Shown here: positions 17,114 to 26,374 of the stretch, piece by piece | How the letters are laid out: each line of letters opens with the position of its first letter | Numbering within the stretch: the stretch's first letter is position 1 | Assembly (NCBI GenBank): GCA_945861415.1 | Contig: CAMAUV010000005.1 | Coordinates: 56,738 to 120,737, forward strand | DNA length: 64,000 bases | DNA from: Akkermansia muciniphila | GTDB lineage: Bacteria > Verrucomicrobiota > Verrucomicrobiia > Verrucomicrobiales > V1-33 | Direction: 5' to 3' | Position numbers and translations under genes: made by a program | Notes under the pieces: generated by a model | Seen by the model: the letters and a program-made list of their open reading frames with translations, nothing else | Databases searched by the model: none | Told to the model about the DNA's origin: nothing

Positions 17114-17234
17114 GGGCCTCGCCGATACTCCTGATACCCGGCTGCGCTACATGCGTATTTGCGGAAACACACGGATGGCTCACTAAGTGCTGAGGGGTAG
17201 ACAACCGGACTGTGATGCTGCTATTCCGGGGCAC

Positions 17235-18389
17235 ATGAAACTTCCGATTTTCTCCACTGCGATAGTCCTCGCATCCATTGCTAGGCTTTGCGCCGCTCCG
17301 CTAACTCTCACGACTCCAGCGGACTATCAGGTCTTCCAGCGTTATTCCAAAAAAGCGGGCACCTTGCTCTTCAGCGGCCGTGTGGATGAAGGGCGTGAGA
17401 CGGATTTTGAGGCGCGTCTCATCACGGGTGGGAAAACCGGAGTCTGGAAAAAGATCGTGCCCGCCATCACGGAGCACCAATTTGTGGGCACCATCGAAGC
17501 AGAGGCGGGAGGCTGGCACCGGCTGGAGGTGCGGGTTTCCCGGGCGGGCAAAGTGCTGGGCGAAGCGGTCGTGGAACACGTAGGGGTGGGGGAAGTATTC
17601 GTCGTCGCTGGTCAGTCAAACTCGGCTAATCATGGAGAAGAAAAGCAGCAGCCGAAAACGGGCAGGGTAGCTGCATTCGATGGCAGGGCGTGGCGGTTGG
17701 CGGCTGATCCCCAGCCTGGCGCGAGCGGCGGGGGCGGGAGTTTTTTGCCGCCGTTTGGCGATGCCCTGGTGCAGTGCTTCGACGTGCCGGTGGGCTTCAT
17801 CGCCTGCGGCATCGGGGCCACCAGTGTCCGTGAGTGGCTGCCAAAAGGATATCAGTTTCCCAATCCACCTACTCTGACCAACCGGGTGCAGCAGCGGCCC
17901 GATGGAAAATGGGAGAGTAAAGGCGAGGCGTACTCCCTGTTGGTCGAGCGCATGAAACAGGGCGCCCCCCGCGGATTTCGCGCCGTGCTCTGGCATCAGG
18001 GCGAGAGCGATGCTAACCAGGCGGACCCCACGCGAACCCTGCGGGGTAATTTGTATCGCGACTATCTGGAAAAGGTCATCCGCGAGTCCCGTCGGGAGAT
18101 CGGCCGCGCCGCGCCGTGGTTTGTCGCCCAAGTGAGTTATCACGTTCCGGGAGATGAATCCTCGCCTGACATCCGCGCGGCACAGGCGTTACTGTGGAAG
18201 GACGGCGTCGCTCTCGAAGGGCCGGACAGCGACGCCCTGAAAGGTAATCTCCGTGAAAATGCCGGCAAAGGGGTGCACTTCAGCGGCCCTGGACTGCGGG
18301 CCCATGCCGCGCTCTGGGCGGAAAAAGTCGCCCCGTGGCTGGAGAAGGAACTAGTCCGCGCCCTGCCTGTCAACGGGGCCATCCGCTGA
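17235..18389 (+). CDS. Secreted sialate O-acetylesterase-like carbohydrate esterase
   Basis: The protein has 384 residues from the ATG at 17235, where the signal peptide starts (MKLPIFSTAIVLASIARLCA). Family motifs are EVFVVAGQSNSANHGEE (nucleophile Ser in GQSNS), FIACGIGATSVREWLP and VLWHQGESDANQADPT, typical of SASA/CE6-type acetylesterases. It should remove acetyl groups from sialic acid or plant polysaccharide in the periplasm. The catalytic His lies probably in KGVHFSGPGLRAHA. It is followed immediately by a LamG-like relic in another frame, so the locus has been rearranged. Confidence 0.88.
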   Translation: MKLPIFSTAIVLASIARLCAAPLTLTTPADYQVFQRYSKKAGTLLFSGRVDEGRETDFEARLITGGKTGVWKKIVPAITEHQFVGTIEAEAGGWHRLEVRVSRAGKVLGEAVVEHVGVGEVFVVAGQSNSANHGEEKQQPKTGRVAAFDGRAWRLAADPQPGASGGGGSFLPPFGDALVQCFDVPVGFIACGIGATSVREWLPKGYQFPNPPTLTNRVQQRPDGKWESKGEAYSLLVERMKQGAPRGFRAVLWHQGESDANQADPTRTLRGNLYRDYLEKVIRESRREIGRAAPWFVAQVSYHVPGDESSPDIRAAQALLWKDGVALEGPDSDALKGNLRENAGKGVHFSGPGLRAHAALWAEKVAPWLEKELVRALPVNGAIR

Positions 18390-18795
18390 CTGCGGGGTCA
18401 CCGCCTCAGCGGGCAACCGTGTCGCTCTCTGGCAAAACCAGAGGTCCGGCTTTCCCGCCGTGGATTTTTTCCCCCTCGACGAGGGCCGCGTCGAAATCGG
18501 TTCCGGCCGCCCGACGCTGCTCAAAGCGGCGAAGGCAGTCTATGGACGCAGCGCCATTGAATTCTGCCAGCAGGAACTAATCTGTCTGCACGAGAACGCC
18601 CTCGATTTCTTCTCCGCAGGTGCCGATGAACCACAACGCGAATCCCTCCCGCATGGCCATCGGGCAAGAGCGGGATGCCTCCAGCACCCCGGGCACGAAC
18701 CCTTTGGCGGCCAAATCGCCCGGTTTTTGATTTTCCACCGGCCCCTTTCCGACCTCGAACTCGACGCGGTGATCCGCCATTTGGGGAATTGTTAA
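18388..18795 (+). pseudogene. LamG/concanavalin-like domain relic
   Basis: A frame open from 18388 to TAA at 18793-18795 reads AGNRVALWQNQRSGFPAVDF, then EGRVEIGSGRPTLLKAAKAV, and near the end FGGQIARFLIFHRPLSDLEL followed by DAVIRHLGNC. The first part resembles the WxDxSGNG opening and the last the FLIFxRxLSDxEL closing strand of LamG-like domains in secreted proteins of this phylum. The middle (ADEPQRESLPHGHRARAG) looks frame-shifted out and back. It has no start codon context and no upstream domain, so it is the degraded C-terminus of a lost secreted protein. Confidence 0.5.
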
Positions 18796-18908
18796 GGACT
18801 TCATCAAGCTGCTAGCGCTGCCGACTCACTTTGCGGGCGAAATTTTTAAAATCTGGCACCCAAAACCGCAACACAGGTCCTTAAGGGGTGTTGAATTCTA
18901 AATTTTTG

Positions 18909-18938
18909 TTGACAACCGTAATTTTTGTGTTATCTATA
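18909..18938 (+). promoter_or_regulatory. Putative sigma70-type promoter
   Basis: TTGACA (18909-18914) is followed after 16 bp by TATCTA (18931-18936), or after 18 bp by TCTATA (18933-18938), in an AT-rich island that stands out from the GC-rich surroundings. It lies about 45 bp before the ATG at 18982. Confidence 0.5.
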
Positions 18939-18981
18939 TTTACAATAATAAAACCGCAACCCATTTGCCGATCCTTCCTTA

Positions 18982-19560
18982 ATGCTGCCGCTCTTCTACA
19001 CCCGCCAGTTTTTGATGGATCGCTGGAAAGAAAAAAAAGAACTCTCCGCCCGAGCCATGATCTACAGCACCGACAACCAACTTTTCTCCGTGGACCGCGT
19101 GGATTCCACAGCACTCCCCACTGGATGGGCGACAATCGCATTTGAATGCGATCTCCATCAGGGTGCGGAAAGCCACAAGGTCTTCCTTGGTCTCATGGAA
19201 ACTGAATCCGCCGGCGTGACCCGCAGTCCCGGTATCGGCGTCAGCGTCGATCTCCAGACCGGACTCGTCGTCGATGTGGTCAACGACATGGGCGTGCTGG
19301 GCTACCTCGAAGACGCCCCCACCGAGGCCGACGGCCCGCTGCACGTGAAGGTCGAAGTGGAAACCATCGGCCACGTCATGATTCCGCGCATCATCATCGG
19401 CAACGACGTCATTCTCCATCCCGCGCTCTACCTCGAAGCCCACGAACGCCTCTCCGCCCTCGTGGGCACCAGTCTCAATCCTCTGGGCGACACCCGGTTT
19501 GAGAACAAAGTGCTCCACGCCGCCGGTTCCGTCGCCCAGGGATCGCTCACTGCGGCCTGA
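18982..19560 (+). CDS. Hypothetical protein, cytosolic, acidic
   Basis: The protein has 192 residues without signal peptide or membrane segment. Residues from about 25 onward look like a compact beta-rich fold (MIYSTDNQLFSVDRVDST, WATIAFECDLHQG, GIGVSVDLQTGLVVDVVNDM, HVKVEVETIGHVMIPRIIIG). No known motif was recognised. The start is uncertain: ATGs at 18982, 19015 and 19057 all lack a good ribosome site. A strong-looking promoter sits upstream in an AT-rich stretch, so the gene is probably expressed. It is followed by a DUF1501 relic. Confidence 0.65.
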   Translation: MLPLFYTRQFLMDRWKEKKELSARAMIYSTDNQLFSVDRVDSTALPTGWATIAFECDLHQGAESHKVFLGLMETESAGVTRSPGIGVSVDLQTGLVVDVVNDMGVLGYLEDAPTEADGPLHVKVEVETIGHVMIPRIIIGNDVILHPALYLEAHERLSALVGTSLNPLGDTRFENKVLHAAGSVAQGSLTAA

Positions 19561-19699
19561 ATTTTTTTGCGATCACTTCCCACCTAGGCTGCCTTTTATC
19601 TAAGGGTATGGATGCGGCAGTATGGGGAGGGAAGTTTCGCGATTTTCTTAGAGTAATGGGCCAGACCACGACGGCCATCCGGCATTTGCGCCCACTATG

Positions 19700-19999
19700 C
19701 CGCTCCTGCTACGTGTGGCCGCGGCGTATTTACGGCCGCAGCGCAACGGGATTTTAGAAGGAATCATGCTTCACTATGTGGATGGCCGGCGGCGGGGTGC
19801 AGCCAAGTATCACCTGCGCCGCCACTGAGGCCTTCAGCTACAATGTCGCCAAGACCCCTTCCACGTGCGCGACCTGCACGCTCCCGTGATGCGGTTGCTC
19901 GGCATCGACCACGAACGCTTCACCTTGCTCAGTCAGGGCCTCGACTTCCGCCGCACCGGTGAGAAGAAAGCGAACGTGGCGAAGGGGATTCTGGCATGA
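19700..19999 (+). pseudogene. DUF1501 gene relic (C-terminal third)
   Basis: The plus strand reads CFTMWMAGGGVQPSITCAAT and EAFSYNVAKTP; after a one-base frameshift it reads FHVRDLHAPVMRLLGIDHER and FTLLSQGLDFRRTGEKK, ending at TGA (19997-19999). This is the diagnostic C-terminus of DUF1501 proteins; compare the intact copy at 5273, which has the same [16 protein letters not shown] block. Upstream, a degraded VWPRRIYGR segment near 19713 corresponds to the WGGEFGR motif and is followed by an in-frame TAG. The region 19561-19700 holds nothing readable. Confidence 0.75.
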
Positions 20000-20045
20000 C
20001 CGTGGCTTCGGGCGTTCCCGTTACAGCGGGCGCTAAGGCAAGTGG

Positions 20046-20855
20046 CTAGGCGCTGTTTTTCTTGAGGAACTCCATGGTCTTCGCATTGAAGTCCGGCAGA
20101 CACTCCCAGTGGAAGGCGTGACCGGCGTTATCGAAGAGGTGCAGTTCGTTGTTCGGGATGTTGGTCGCGAGTTCCTCCGCCATCCACGCCGGGGTGAAGA
20201 TGTCGTTCTTTCCGCCGATGATGAGGCAGGGAGCTTTGATGTTTTTCAGTTCAGCGAGCACGTGGTGCGTTTGGCAGGCGGAAGCCTGGGCCTCCAGTGC
20301 GTGGAGCGGCTGTGGACCGGGATTCACGCTGGCATCGGCTTGGCCCTGCTGCACGCCGGCGTAGCATTCGTCATTGTCCCAGAAGGGCTTGGTGAAGATG
20401 AGGAGCTGCACGTAGTTCATGAATTCCGCCGGGGTGAGGCGGGCCTTGATGTGCTTGAAGTGGTCGAAGATCGCCTTTCCATAGCGATCAAGGCGCGCCC
20501 ACGTGCACATGAGAATGGCGCTCTTCACCTTCTCTGGGTGACGCAGGGCGAGCTGCTGAGCGATAATGCCGCCCATGGAGCAGCCGACAATGTGCGCCTT
20601 CTTGATGCCGAGGGAATCCATGAGTCCGGCGTAGTCGTCGGCCATCATGGCGCTGGTGTAGGGGCCTTGGGGCTTGTCCGACTGACCGACGCCGCGGTTA
20701 TCGCCGAGGATGCAACGAAAATTCGTTTCCCACTGGCTGGCGTGGGCTTCCCACACGGCTCCGGGTGCGGTGATGCCCATGATGCAGACGACGGGTTCGC
20801 CGCTGCCGCGCTCTTCGTAATACATTTCGATTCCGTTGGTAGTGACTTTAGGCAT
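20046..20855 (-). CDS. Alpha/beta-fold hydrolase
   Basis: This 269-residue protein should act in the cytosol. The nucleophile elbow is HIVGCSMGGIIAQ (Ser93), the acid is likely Asp in IGGKNDIFTP, and the His is in FDNAGHAFHWE. The oxyanion region is VCIMGITAPGAVW and a GDNRGVGQSDKP segment follows. It resembles 3-oxoadipate enol-lactonase and BioH-like hydrolases, but the substrate is not deducible. It is 79 bp downstream of uvrC on the same strand; no functional link is seen. Confidence 0.9.
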   Translation of the reverse strand: MPKVTTNGIEMYYEERGSGEPVVCIMGITAPGAVWEAHASQWETNFRCILGDNRGVGQSDKPQGPYTSAMMADDYAGLMDSLGIKKAHIVGCSMGGIIAQQLALRHPEKVKSAILMCTWARLDRYGKAIFDHFKHIKARLTPAEFMNYVQLLIFTKPFWDNDECYAGVQQGQADASVNPGPQPLHALEAQASACQTHHVLAELKNIKAPCLIIGGKNDIFTPAWMAEELATNIPNNELHLFDNAGHAFHWECLPDFNAKTMEFLKKNSA

Positions 20856-20934
20856 GGGATTGGGATGGTTGTAAATAAATCGGGTGGCGCGTCATAACCC
20901 GCTGCGGCGCGCGGTCTAGGAATTTTCTGCGGCC

Positions 20935-22557
20935 TCAGTGGGTCTCCAGCCACGAGGCAATGTTCGCGGCGAGAGTGCGGCTGATGCCGGGCACGGCCGT
21001 CAGGGAGTCCGCAGTTTGCTTTCGCAGCCTAGCAAGGGAGCCGAATGTTTTCAGGAGCGCGGCCTTTCGCGAGGCGGAGACGCCGGGGATGTCGTCAAGG
21101 ATGCTCTCTGCCACGCGGCGCTTCATGAGGAGCTGATGGTAGCCGTTGGCCCATCGGTGCGCCTCGTCGCGGATGCGCTGCATGAGCTTGAGAGCACCCA
21201 TGGTGTGCGGTAGCACGAGAGGCTCGGAATTTCCCGGGCGGTAAATTTCCTCGCGCTCCTTCGCGAGTCCCACGATGGGCAGGTCCTCCAGACCGAGTCG
21301 TTGGAGTTCCTCGCAAGCGGAAGAAAGCTGCCCCTTGCCGCCGTCCACGATGACGAGGTCCGGAATGGTGACAAAAGCCTGGCCGGACGGATCCGCCCTG
21401 AGTTGTTCCAGTCGCCGCATGGCCTCCAGCGGGCTCTCCTGGGAGTAGTCGGCATCCTCCCCGGCATGAGCGCGGCTATCGAGGAGAACGCGGCTGTAGC
21501 GCCGGCGCACCACTTCCGCCATGCTCGCGAAATCATTCTGGCCCTTCACTGTGCGGATGCGGTAGCGGCGGTAGTTTGCGCTGTCCGGAACGCCGTCTTT
21601 GAAGCGCACCATGCTGGCCACAATGTGGTTCGACGAGATGTTGGAAATGTCGAAGCATTCCATGACCCGCGGCGGCCGCGGCAAGTCCAGCACTTCGCCG
21701 AGTTCCGCCACATCTTCGAGCGGTTTCACACCCTCGCCAACCACGCCGCGGCCGCGCGTGAATTTCCGCACCGGTTGCACGGTTTTCTTGAAGTCCATGA
21801 GCATGTCCCGCAGATCGGTTGCGCGCTCAAAGTCCAACTCCGCCGCCGCCGCCAGCATTTCCGTCTCAATCTCTCTCAAGTGCTCGCGTGCTTTGCCGTC
21901 GAGGAAGTCGCAAGCGTGCTGCACCTTCTGCATATAGTCATTACGCGTGATGCGGGCCGTGCAGGGCGCGGAGCAGTTGCGGATGATGTCGTTGTGGCAG
22001 TGACGGTAGTCGTTTTCATCCGGCACCAGCGGACGGCACGCACGCAGACCGAACTGCCGCTGCAGCCAGTTCAGCGTGGCGCGCAGACTGCCGCTATGGG
22101 CAAAGGGCCCGAAATAGCGCGCACTATCGTCCTTGCGGGTGCGGGTGAGATGAAACCGCGGCCATGGTTCTCCCGGGTGGACCTTGAGCAGCAGGAAGCG
22201 CTTGTCGTCGCGGAAGCTGACATTGTACTTCGGGCGGTATTCCTTGATTAGTTTCTGCTCCAGCAGCAACGCCTCCGCCTCGCTGCGTAGGATGTGGTAT
22301 TCAAAATGCCAGATGCTGCGGATGAGCGCACGCGTTTTGAGGTCCGCCATGCGGCTGCGCGCGGGCTGAAAATAATTGCTCAGCCGCCGCCGCAAATCAC
22401 GCGCCTTGCCCACATAGATGATGCGTCCCAGTCGGTCGTGCATCAAATACACGCCCGGCTGGTGCGGCACCTCATGGAGGCGGGAGTTGAGGTCTGGCTT
22501 TTCGCGGATCACGGGAAAGGTGAGCGTGTCAATCTCCGAGATCCGCCCGCCCCGCAA
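20935..22557 (-). CDS. uvrC: UvrABC excinuclease subunit C
   Basis: The protein has 540 residues (usually about 600). It makes the dual incisions of nucleotide excision repair. The N-terminal GIY-YIG domain opens with PHQPGVYLMHDRLGRIIYVG. The UVR motif (about residues 200-235) includes AAAELDFERATDLRDMLM, the RNase H-like domain includes RVMECFDISNISSNHIVASM and DLVIVDGGKGQLS, and the C-terminus has helix-hairpin-helix repeats (ILDDIPGVSASRKAALLKTF and LTAVPGISRTLAANIASWLE). All domains are present, so the short length reflects trimmed linkers rather than truncation. Confidence 0.96.
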   Translation of the reverse strand: MRGGRISEIDTLTFPVIREKPDLNSRLHEVPHQPGVYLMHDRLGRIIYVGKARDLRRRLSNYFQPARSRMADLKTRALIRSIWHFEYHILRSEAEALLLEQKLIKEYRPKYNVSFRDDKRFLLLKVHPGEPWPRFHLTRTRKDDSARYFGPFAHSGSLRATLNWLQRQFGLRACRPLVPDENDYRHCHNDIIRNCSAPCTARITRNDYMQKVQHACDFLDGKAREHLREIETEMLAAAAELDFERATDLRDMLMDFKKTVQPVRKFTRGRGVVGEGVKPLEDVAELGEVLDLPRPPRVMECFDISNISSNHIVASMVRFKDGVPDSANYRRYRIRTVKGQNDFASMAEVVRRRYSRVLLDSRAHAGEDADYSQESPLEAMRRLEQLRADPSGQAFVTIPDLVIVDGGKGQLSSACEELQRLGLEDLPIVGLAKEREEIYRPGNSEPLVLPHTMGALKLMQRIRDEAHRWANGYHQLLMKRRVAESILDDIPGVSASRKAALLKTFGSLARLRKQTADSLTAVPGISRTLAANIASWLETH

Positions 22558-22906
22558 GCCCGTCGCAGCAGCCAGTTACTGGTCCGCATACCCGGACTTT
22601 GTGATTTGGTGCTGAGCCTGCGGGAAAACTTTTCTAGCAGCTTGCCGCCACTAAAACCGGCAGAGTGCTTTCGGTCACCCTGCTGGACCGCGCCGCCTTG
22701 GCGCAAATGCCGCAAGGCATGGCTGCTGGGGTTGTCGCTGTGGAGCTTTATCGTGCGGCAGCATGAGGTCATTCTCATACAGCTGAAAACGCAGCCGAAC
22801 TACTGCCTGAGCATCTGCTCCGCCGACCACAATGAGTGGATTTGGAAGAACGTCGATGCCTCTGCACCTTGGTCGTGAGGAGAAGCCCCGTGCCCCGGCC
22901 GCACCT
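22558..22906 (+). other. Intergenic region with no convincing gene
   Basis: Between uvrC and upp there is about 350 bp. On the plus strand an open frame ending at 22878 finishes with SFIVRQHEVILIQLKTQPNY and CSADHNEWIWKNVDASAPWS, which has some protein texture, but nothing upstream supports it and no family is recognised. It could be the tail of a decayed gene. Confidence 0.3.
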
Positions 22907-23524
22907 CTAAGTGCCGCAATACCTGTCGCCGGCATCGCCGAGGCCCGGAGTGATGTAGGCGTGCGGCGTCAGGCCGTCGTCTAGGGCGGCAGTGAAAACG
23001 GGCACGTCCGGATGGGCGGCGGCGAAAGTGGCCACGCCTTCCGGTGCGGCGATGATGCTTAGGAAAATGAGGCGAAGTGCCCCCCCGGCTTTAATCTGAG
23101 TAGCAGCTTCCACGGCACTGTTGCCGGTGGCCAGCATGGGATCGACAAGGAAGACATCCGCGCCGGTGATGGCTTGCGGCATCTTGTGGTAATAGGCCTC
23201 CGGCAGGTGCGTCTCTTCATTTCTCGCGAGCCCGATGTGGCCCACTCGCGCCTCCGGCAGCAGGTCCAGCACGCCGTGCACCATGCCCAGACCGGCTCGC
23301 AAAATGGGCACGACCACGATGGGGCGGGCGAGTTCCTTTGTCCGCGCAGTGGTGAGCGGCGTTGGCGTTTCCGTGTCGCGCAGGGGGAGCAGGCGCGCTG
23401 CTTCACAGGCGAGAATTCGGGAAATCTGATGTAGCGCACGGCGGAAGGCCTCGGGCTCGGTGTCGCGGTGCCTCAGCCGGGCCAACCGGTCGTGGACGAT
23501 GGGATGGTCAAGAACGGTCAGCAT
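22907..23524 (-). CDS. upp: Uracil phosphoribosyltransferase
   Basis: This 205-residue enzyme should convert uracil and PRPP to UMP (pyrimidine salvage). The PRPP-binding motif is DVFLVDPMLATGNSAVEA. The opening VLDHPIVHDRLARLRHRDTE and VPILRAGLGMVHGVLDLLPE, and the C-terminal uracil-binding YITPGLGDAGDRYCGT, are all diagnostic. It is a single gene with no permease next to it. Length matches the family. Confidence 0.96.
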   Translation of the reverse strand: MLTVLDHPIVHDRLARLRHRDTEPEAFRRALHQISRILACEAARLLPLRDTETPTPLTTARTKELARPIVVVPILRAGLGMVHGVLDLLPEARVGHIGLARNEETHLPEAYYHKMPQAITGADVFLVDPMLATGNSAVEAATQIKAGGALRLIFLSIIAAPEGVATFAAAHPDVPVFTAALDDGLTPHAYITPGLGDAGDRYCGT

Positions 23525-24149
23525 GGAGGTTTCAGCTTTCTGATCTCAGATTGAAGGCGGGAGGGCGGCTCGCGCAAACTAAAAACTTCTCCTGTTACAA
23601 TGGCTCGGGAGCCGAGCGCGTCGTGTGGGTTAGCGTGGGGCCCCATCCCGTCCCCTACATTAGAATGAGGGCGACGACTGCCCTGAGCCGCCGGGGAAAC
23701 GCTGACAGACAATGAAAAATTCGGCTCAGTCGAAGCATTTGGTAGCCGCACAATAGGCTTGCGATGGCTCACAGGCGAGGAACTGACATGGGGCACAGCC
23801 GCCCGGCTTTATTGATCCGCTGGATCGGGAGTGTCACTGCCGCGTGATCACGAGCATGGCGAGCCTGTTCATCGGCTCCGTGCGACTGCCTGCGGGCCGC
23901 GCACACCCCCCAAAAACCGTTCAGATGCGTTCGGTCGGTCTCGCTGAAGGATATATTTGCTCTACATTGAGTAATCAGCCGGTCAAGGACCCCGGGCGCT
24001 TTTGGGAAAACCTGCTATTCTCCCCCTTTGCATTCCGCGGAAATGTGAACAGGGAACATCGTCATTATCCAATAATTGCCCGGTTCTTCTGCTGCCGGCA
24101 ACTCCGGACCGAACCAGCCTTTCCAACCAGCCAACCGCCTACTTTCCAC
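23525..24149. other. 625-bp intergenic region, no supported gene
   Basis: No complete gene is visible. A short plus-strand stretch near 23710-23815 (DNEKFGSVEAFGSRTIGLRW then TGEELTWGTAARLY and TGA) may be a decayed fragment. The reading frame of the downstream ferredoxin oxidoreductase gene is open back to 23844, but these residues do not resemble the family. Confidence 0.4.
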
Positions 24150-25079
24150 ATGTCCGCCGCTACTCCCGCTCCCGTTGAACAGAAACTGACCAAGAAAATC
24201 CTGACTGCCGATCACCCGACTTGGTGCCCCGGCTGCGGTGACTTTGCTGTGCTGGCCTCGTTTTACCGAGTGCTGGAGCGGATGCAGATTCCGCATGAGA
24301 AGATTGTGACCATTGCGGGCATCGGGTGCTCCAGCCGGTTTCCTTATTTCGTGAATGGCCACGGGCTGCACTTCATCCACGGCCGCGCGCTGCCGTTGGC
24401 CACGGCCGTGAGCCTTGCCCGCCCAGACTGCCACGTGTTCGTCTTCGGCGGAGATGGCGACGGATTCTCTATCGGGGGTAATCACCTGAACCACGCGGCC
24501 CGGAAAAATGTGAACCTCACCTACGTCATCATGGACAACTTCGTCTATGGCCTGACCAAGAAGCAGACGTCGCCGACGAGTCCGTTGGGTTACAAATCGA
24601 AGACCGACCCGGCCGGCGCCATCGACCGGCCAATTAATCCGATGAAGCAACTGGTGGCGGCTGGCGCCACTTTCATCGCACGCACGCACGCCACCCAAGT
24701 GAACCACATGTGCGAGATGTATCAGCGCGCCATCGAGCACAAGGGATTCAGCGTGGTGGAGACGCTGAGTGAGTGCGTGATGTTTTACGCCGGTGCTTTC
24801 GACGACGGGATTCCGCGGAAGGGAGGGAAGTTTGAGATCATCGACGAGAGGAAGCATGACGGCACCCCTGAAGATGAGGCGCGCCACGATGTGACGGATG
24901 AAGTGGCTGCCTACAAACTGGCTGATGTGCAATATCCCGGAAAGTTTGGCGTCTTCTATCAGGAAAGCCGTCCGACGAAGAACGATCTGGAGTATAAGTG
25001 GATATCGGAGACTCAGTCGAAGCTTGGCGGGACCACTGCGCGTCAGGTGCTGCAGAAGCGCTTCGACATGATGAAGTAA
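24150..25079 (+). CDS. 2-oxoacid:ferredoxin oxidoreductase, beta subunit
   Basis: The protein has 309 residues from the ATG at 24150. It binds thiamine diphosphate and a 4Fe-4S cluster and oxidatively decarboxylates a 2-oxoacid (2-oxoglutarate or pyruvate) with the alpha subunit. DHPTWCPGCGDFAVLASFYR supplies two cluster Cys and GIGCSSRFPYF is the second conserved block. VFVFGGDGDGFSIGGNHLNH with the following IMDNFVYGLTKKQTSPTS is the TPP/Mg site, and a later Cys is in SECVMFYAGAF. The alpha subunit gene, usually directly upstream, is absent; upstream is a gene-poor interval and divergent upp. Confidence 0.93.
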   Translation: MSAATPAPVEQKLTKKILTADHPTWCPGCGDFAVLASFYRVLERMQIPHEKIVTIAGIGCSSRFPYFVNGHGLHFIHGRALPLATAVSLARPDCHVFVFGGDGDGFSIGGNHLNHAARKNVNLTYVIMDNFVYGLTKKQTSPTSPLGYKSKTDPAGAIDRPINPMKQLVAAGATFIARTHATQVNHMCEMYQRAIEHKGFSVVETLSECVMFYAGAFDDGIPRKGGKFEIIDERKHDGTPEDEARHDVTDEVAAYKLADVQYPGKFGVFYQESRPTKNDLEYKWISETQSKLGGTTARQVLQKRFDMMK

Positions 25080-25135
25080 TCGGCTTATCGCCAATCCCGG
25101 CTTGCTGCCGGTGAAGTCCAGCGACCACTCCAGAA

Positions 25136-26359
25136 ATGACCCCGCTGTTTCGCAAGTTCCTCGGGATGCACTGGATCATTTTTGCCACCATGGCGTTGCT
25201 GCTGGCGGCCGGGGTTTACTCGATCTATGCGGCGGTGCACTTCCGGGATGGAGATTTGGGCTACCTTTCAAATCTCTGGAATGACCAGATCCGGTGGATC
25301 GCCATCGGCTCAGTCGGTTACTTCGTCGCGGCGCTCATTGACTATAAGTGGGTGAGGTGGGCGGCGATGTTCATGTATCTGGGGAGCCTCGGGTTGGTAG
25401 CGGCGGTGTTCAAGTTTGGCGTGGAGGTGAACAAGCAGGTCATCGGGCTGCATGTGCCCGGGATCGGGACGTTTCAGCCGGCACAGTTTGCCATCGCGGC
25501 CACCATTTTGCTCATGGCGGTGGTGTTGGGGGAGTCGCACAAGATCTTTCCGTGGATGAGGCATTACCTTGTGCGATTTTTAGTGAGCGGGGTCATCTTT
25601 GCCATCCCCTTCCTCATGATGCTCAAGCAGAAAGACCTCGGCTCGGCGATGGTCATCGTGCCGGTGGCGATCATCATGCTCATTGTGGGCAATATCCCGT
25701 TCCGCTGTTTGATTGCCACGGTACTGCTCGGGGTCACGGTCATGCCGTGGATTTACTATTTTAAACTGGAGCCCCACCAAAAGTCGCGGATTGATGTGAC
25801 GCTGAACCTACTGCAGGGTAAAGAAGTCGACATCAAAGGCGATGGCTATGCGCTGACTAATATCCTCATCGCCGTTGGTTCTGCCGGTTGGAGCGGCAAG
25901 GGAATTGATGCGCAGGAACTGCCGCCGAACATGAAGAACCTGCTGCAGTTGGGAATTCTGCCCAAGGTGACTTCGCACAATGATTTTGTTTATGCCGCGG
26001 TCTGTGAGACTTTTGGATTCCGGGGGGCGGGGGCCATGCTGGCGGCGTTTCTATTCCTCCTCATCATGTGCCTGACCGTGGGATTTTTTGCGCGGGACGC
26101 GCTCGGGCGGCTCATTGTCACGGGGATCATCGCGCTTTTTCTGGCGCACATTTTTGAGCATGCCGGTATGAATATCGGCCTGCTTCCCATTACTGGTCTG
26201 CCACTGCCGTTTATCAGCTATGGCGGCACGTTTCTTATTATGAACCTTTTCATGATGGGCCTGCTGCAAAGCGTGTGGGTGCATCGCAACAAGATGCTGG
26301 AGGAGGAGACGGCCAAGCATCCCGTGATCAGCCCGCGCACAGCGCCGAGGATTGACTAA
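25136..26359 (+). CDS. rodA: Rod-shape-determining SEDS glycosyltransferase RodA
   Basis: This 407-residue polytopic membrane protein has about ten hydrophobic segments. SEDS hallmarks are LMMLKQKDLGSAMVIVPVAI (catalytic Asp region), FGFRGAGAMLAAFLFLL, and the terminal LPITGLPLPFISYGGTFLIM. RodA polymerises glycan strands for cell elongation together with PBP2. A long periplasmic loop (about residues 220-290) contains SAGWSGKGI, typical of the family. No mre genes or PBP2 lie nearby. It starts 56 bp after the ferredoxin oxidoreductase gene and may share its transcript. Confidence 0.93.
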   Translation: MTPLFRKFLGMHWIIFATMALLLAAGVYSIYAAVHFRDGDLGYLSNLWNDQIRWIAIGSVGYFVAALIDYKWVRWAAMFMYLGSLGLVAAVFKFGVEVNKQVIGLHVPGIGTFQPAQFAIAATILLMAVVLGESHKIFPWMRHYLVRFLVSGVIFAIPFLMMLKQKDLGSAMVIVPVAIIMLIVGNIPFRCLIATVLLGVTVMPWIYYFKLEPHQKSRIDVTLNLLQGKEVDIKGDGYALTNILIAVGSAGWSGKGIDAQELPPNMKNLLQLGILPKVTSHNDFVYAAVCETFGFRGAGAMLAAFLFLLIMCLTVGFFARDALGRLIVTGIIALFLAHIFEHAGMNIGLLPITGLPLPFISYGGTFLIMNLFMMGLLQSVWVHRNKMLEEETAKHPVISPRTAPRID

Positions 26360-26374
26360 TCGGGCTGCGCCGGG

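Noticed and set aside
24015..25094. A 359-codon minus-strand open frame
   Set aside because: It is antisense to the ferredoxin oxidoreductase beta gene with its clear TPP and cluster motifs.
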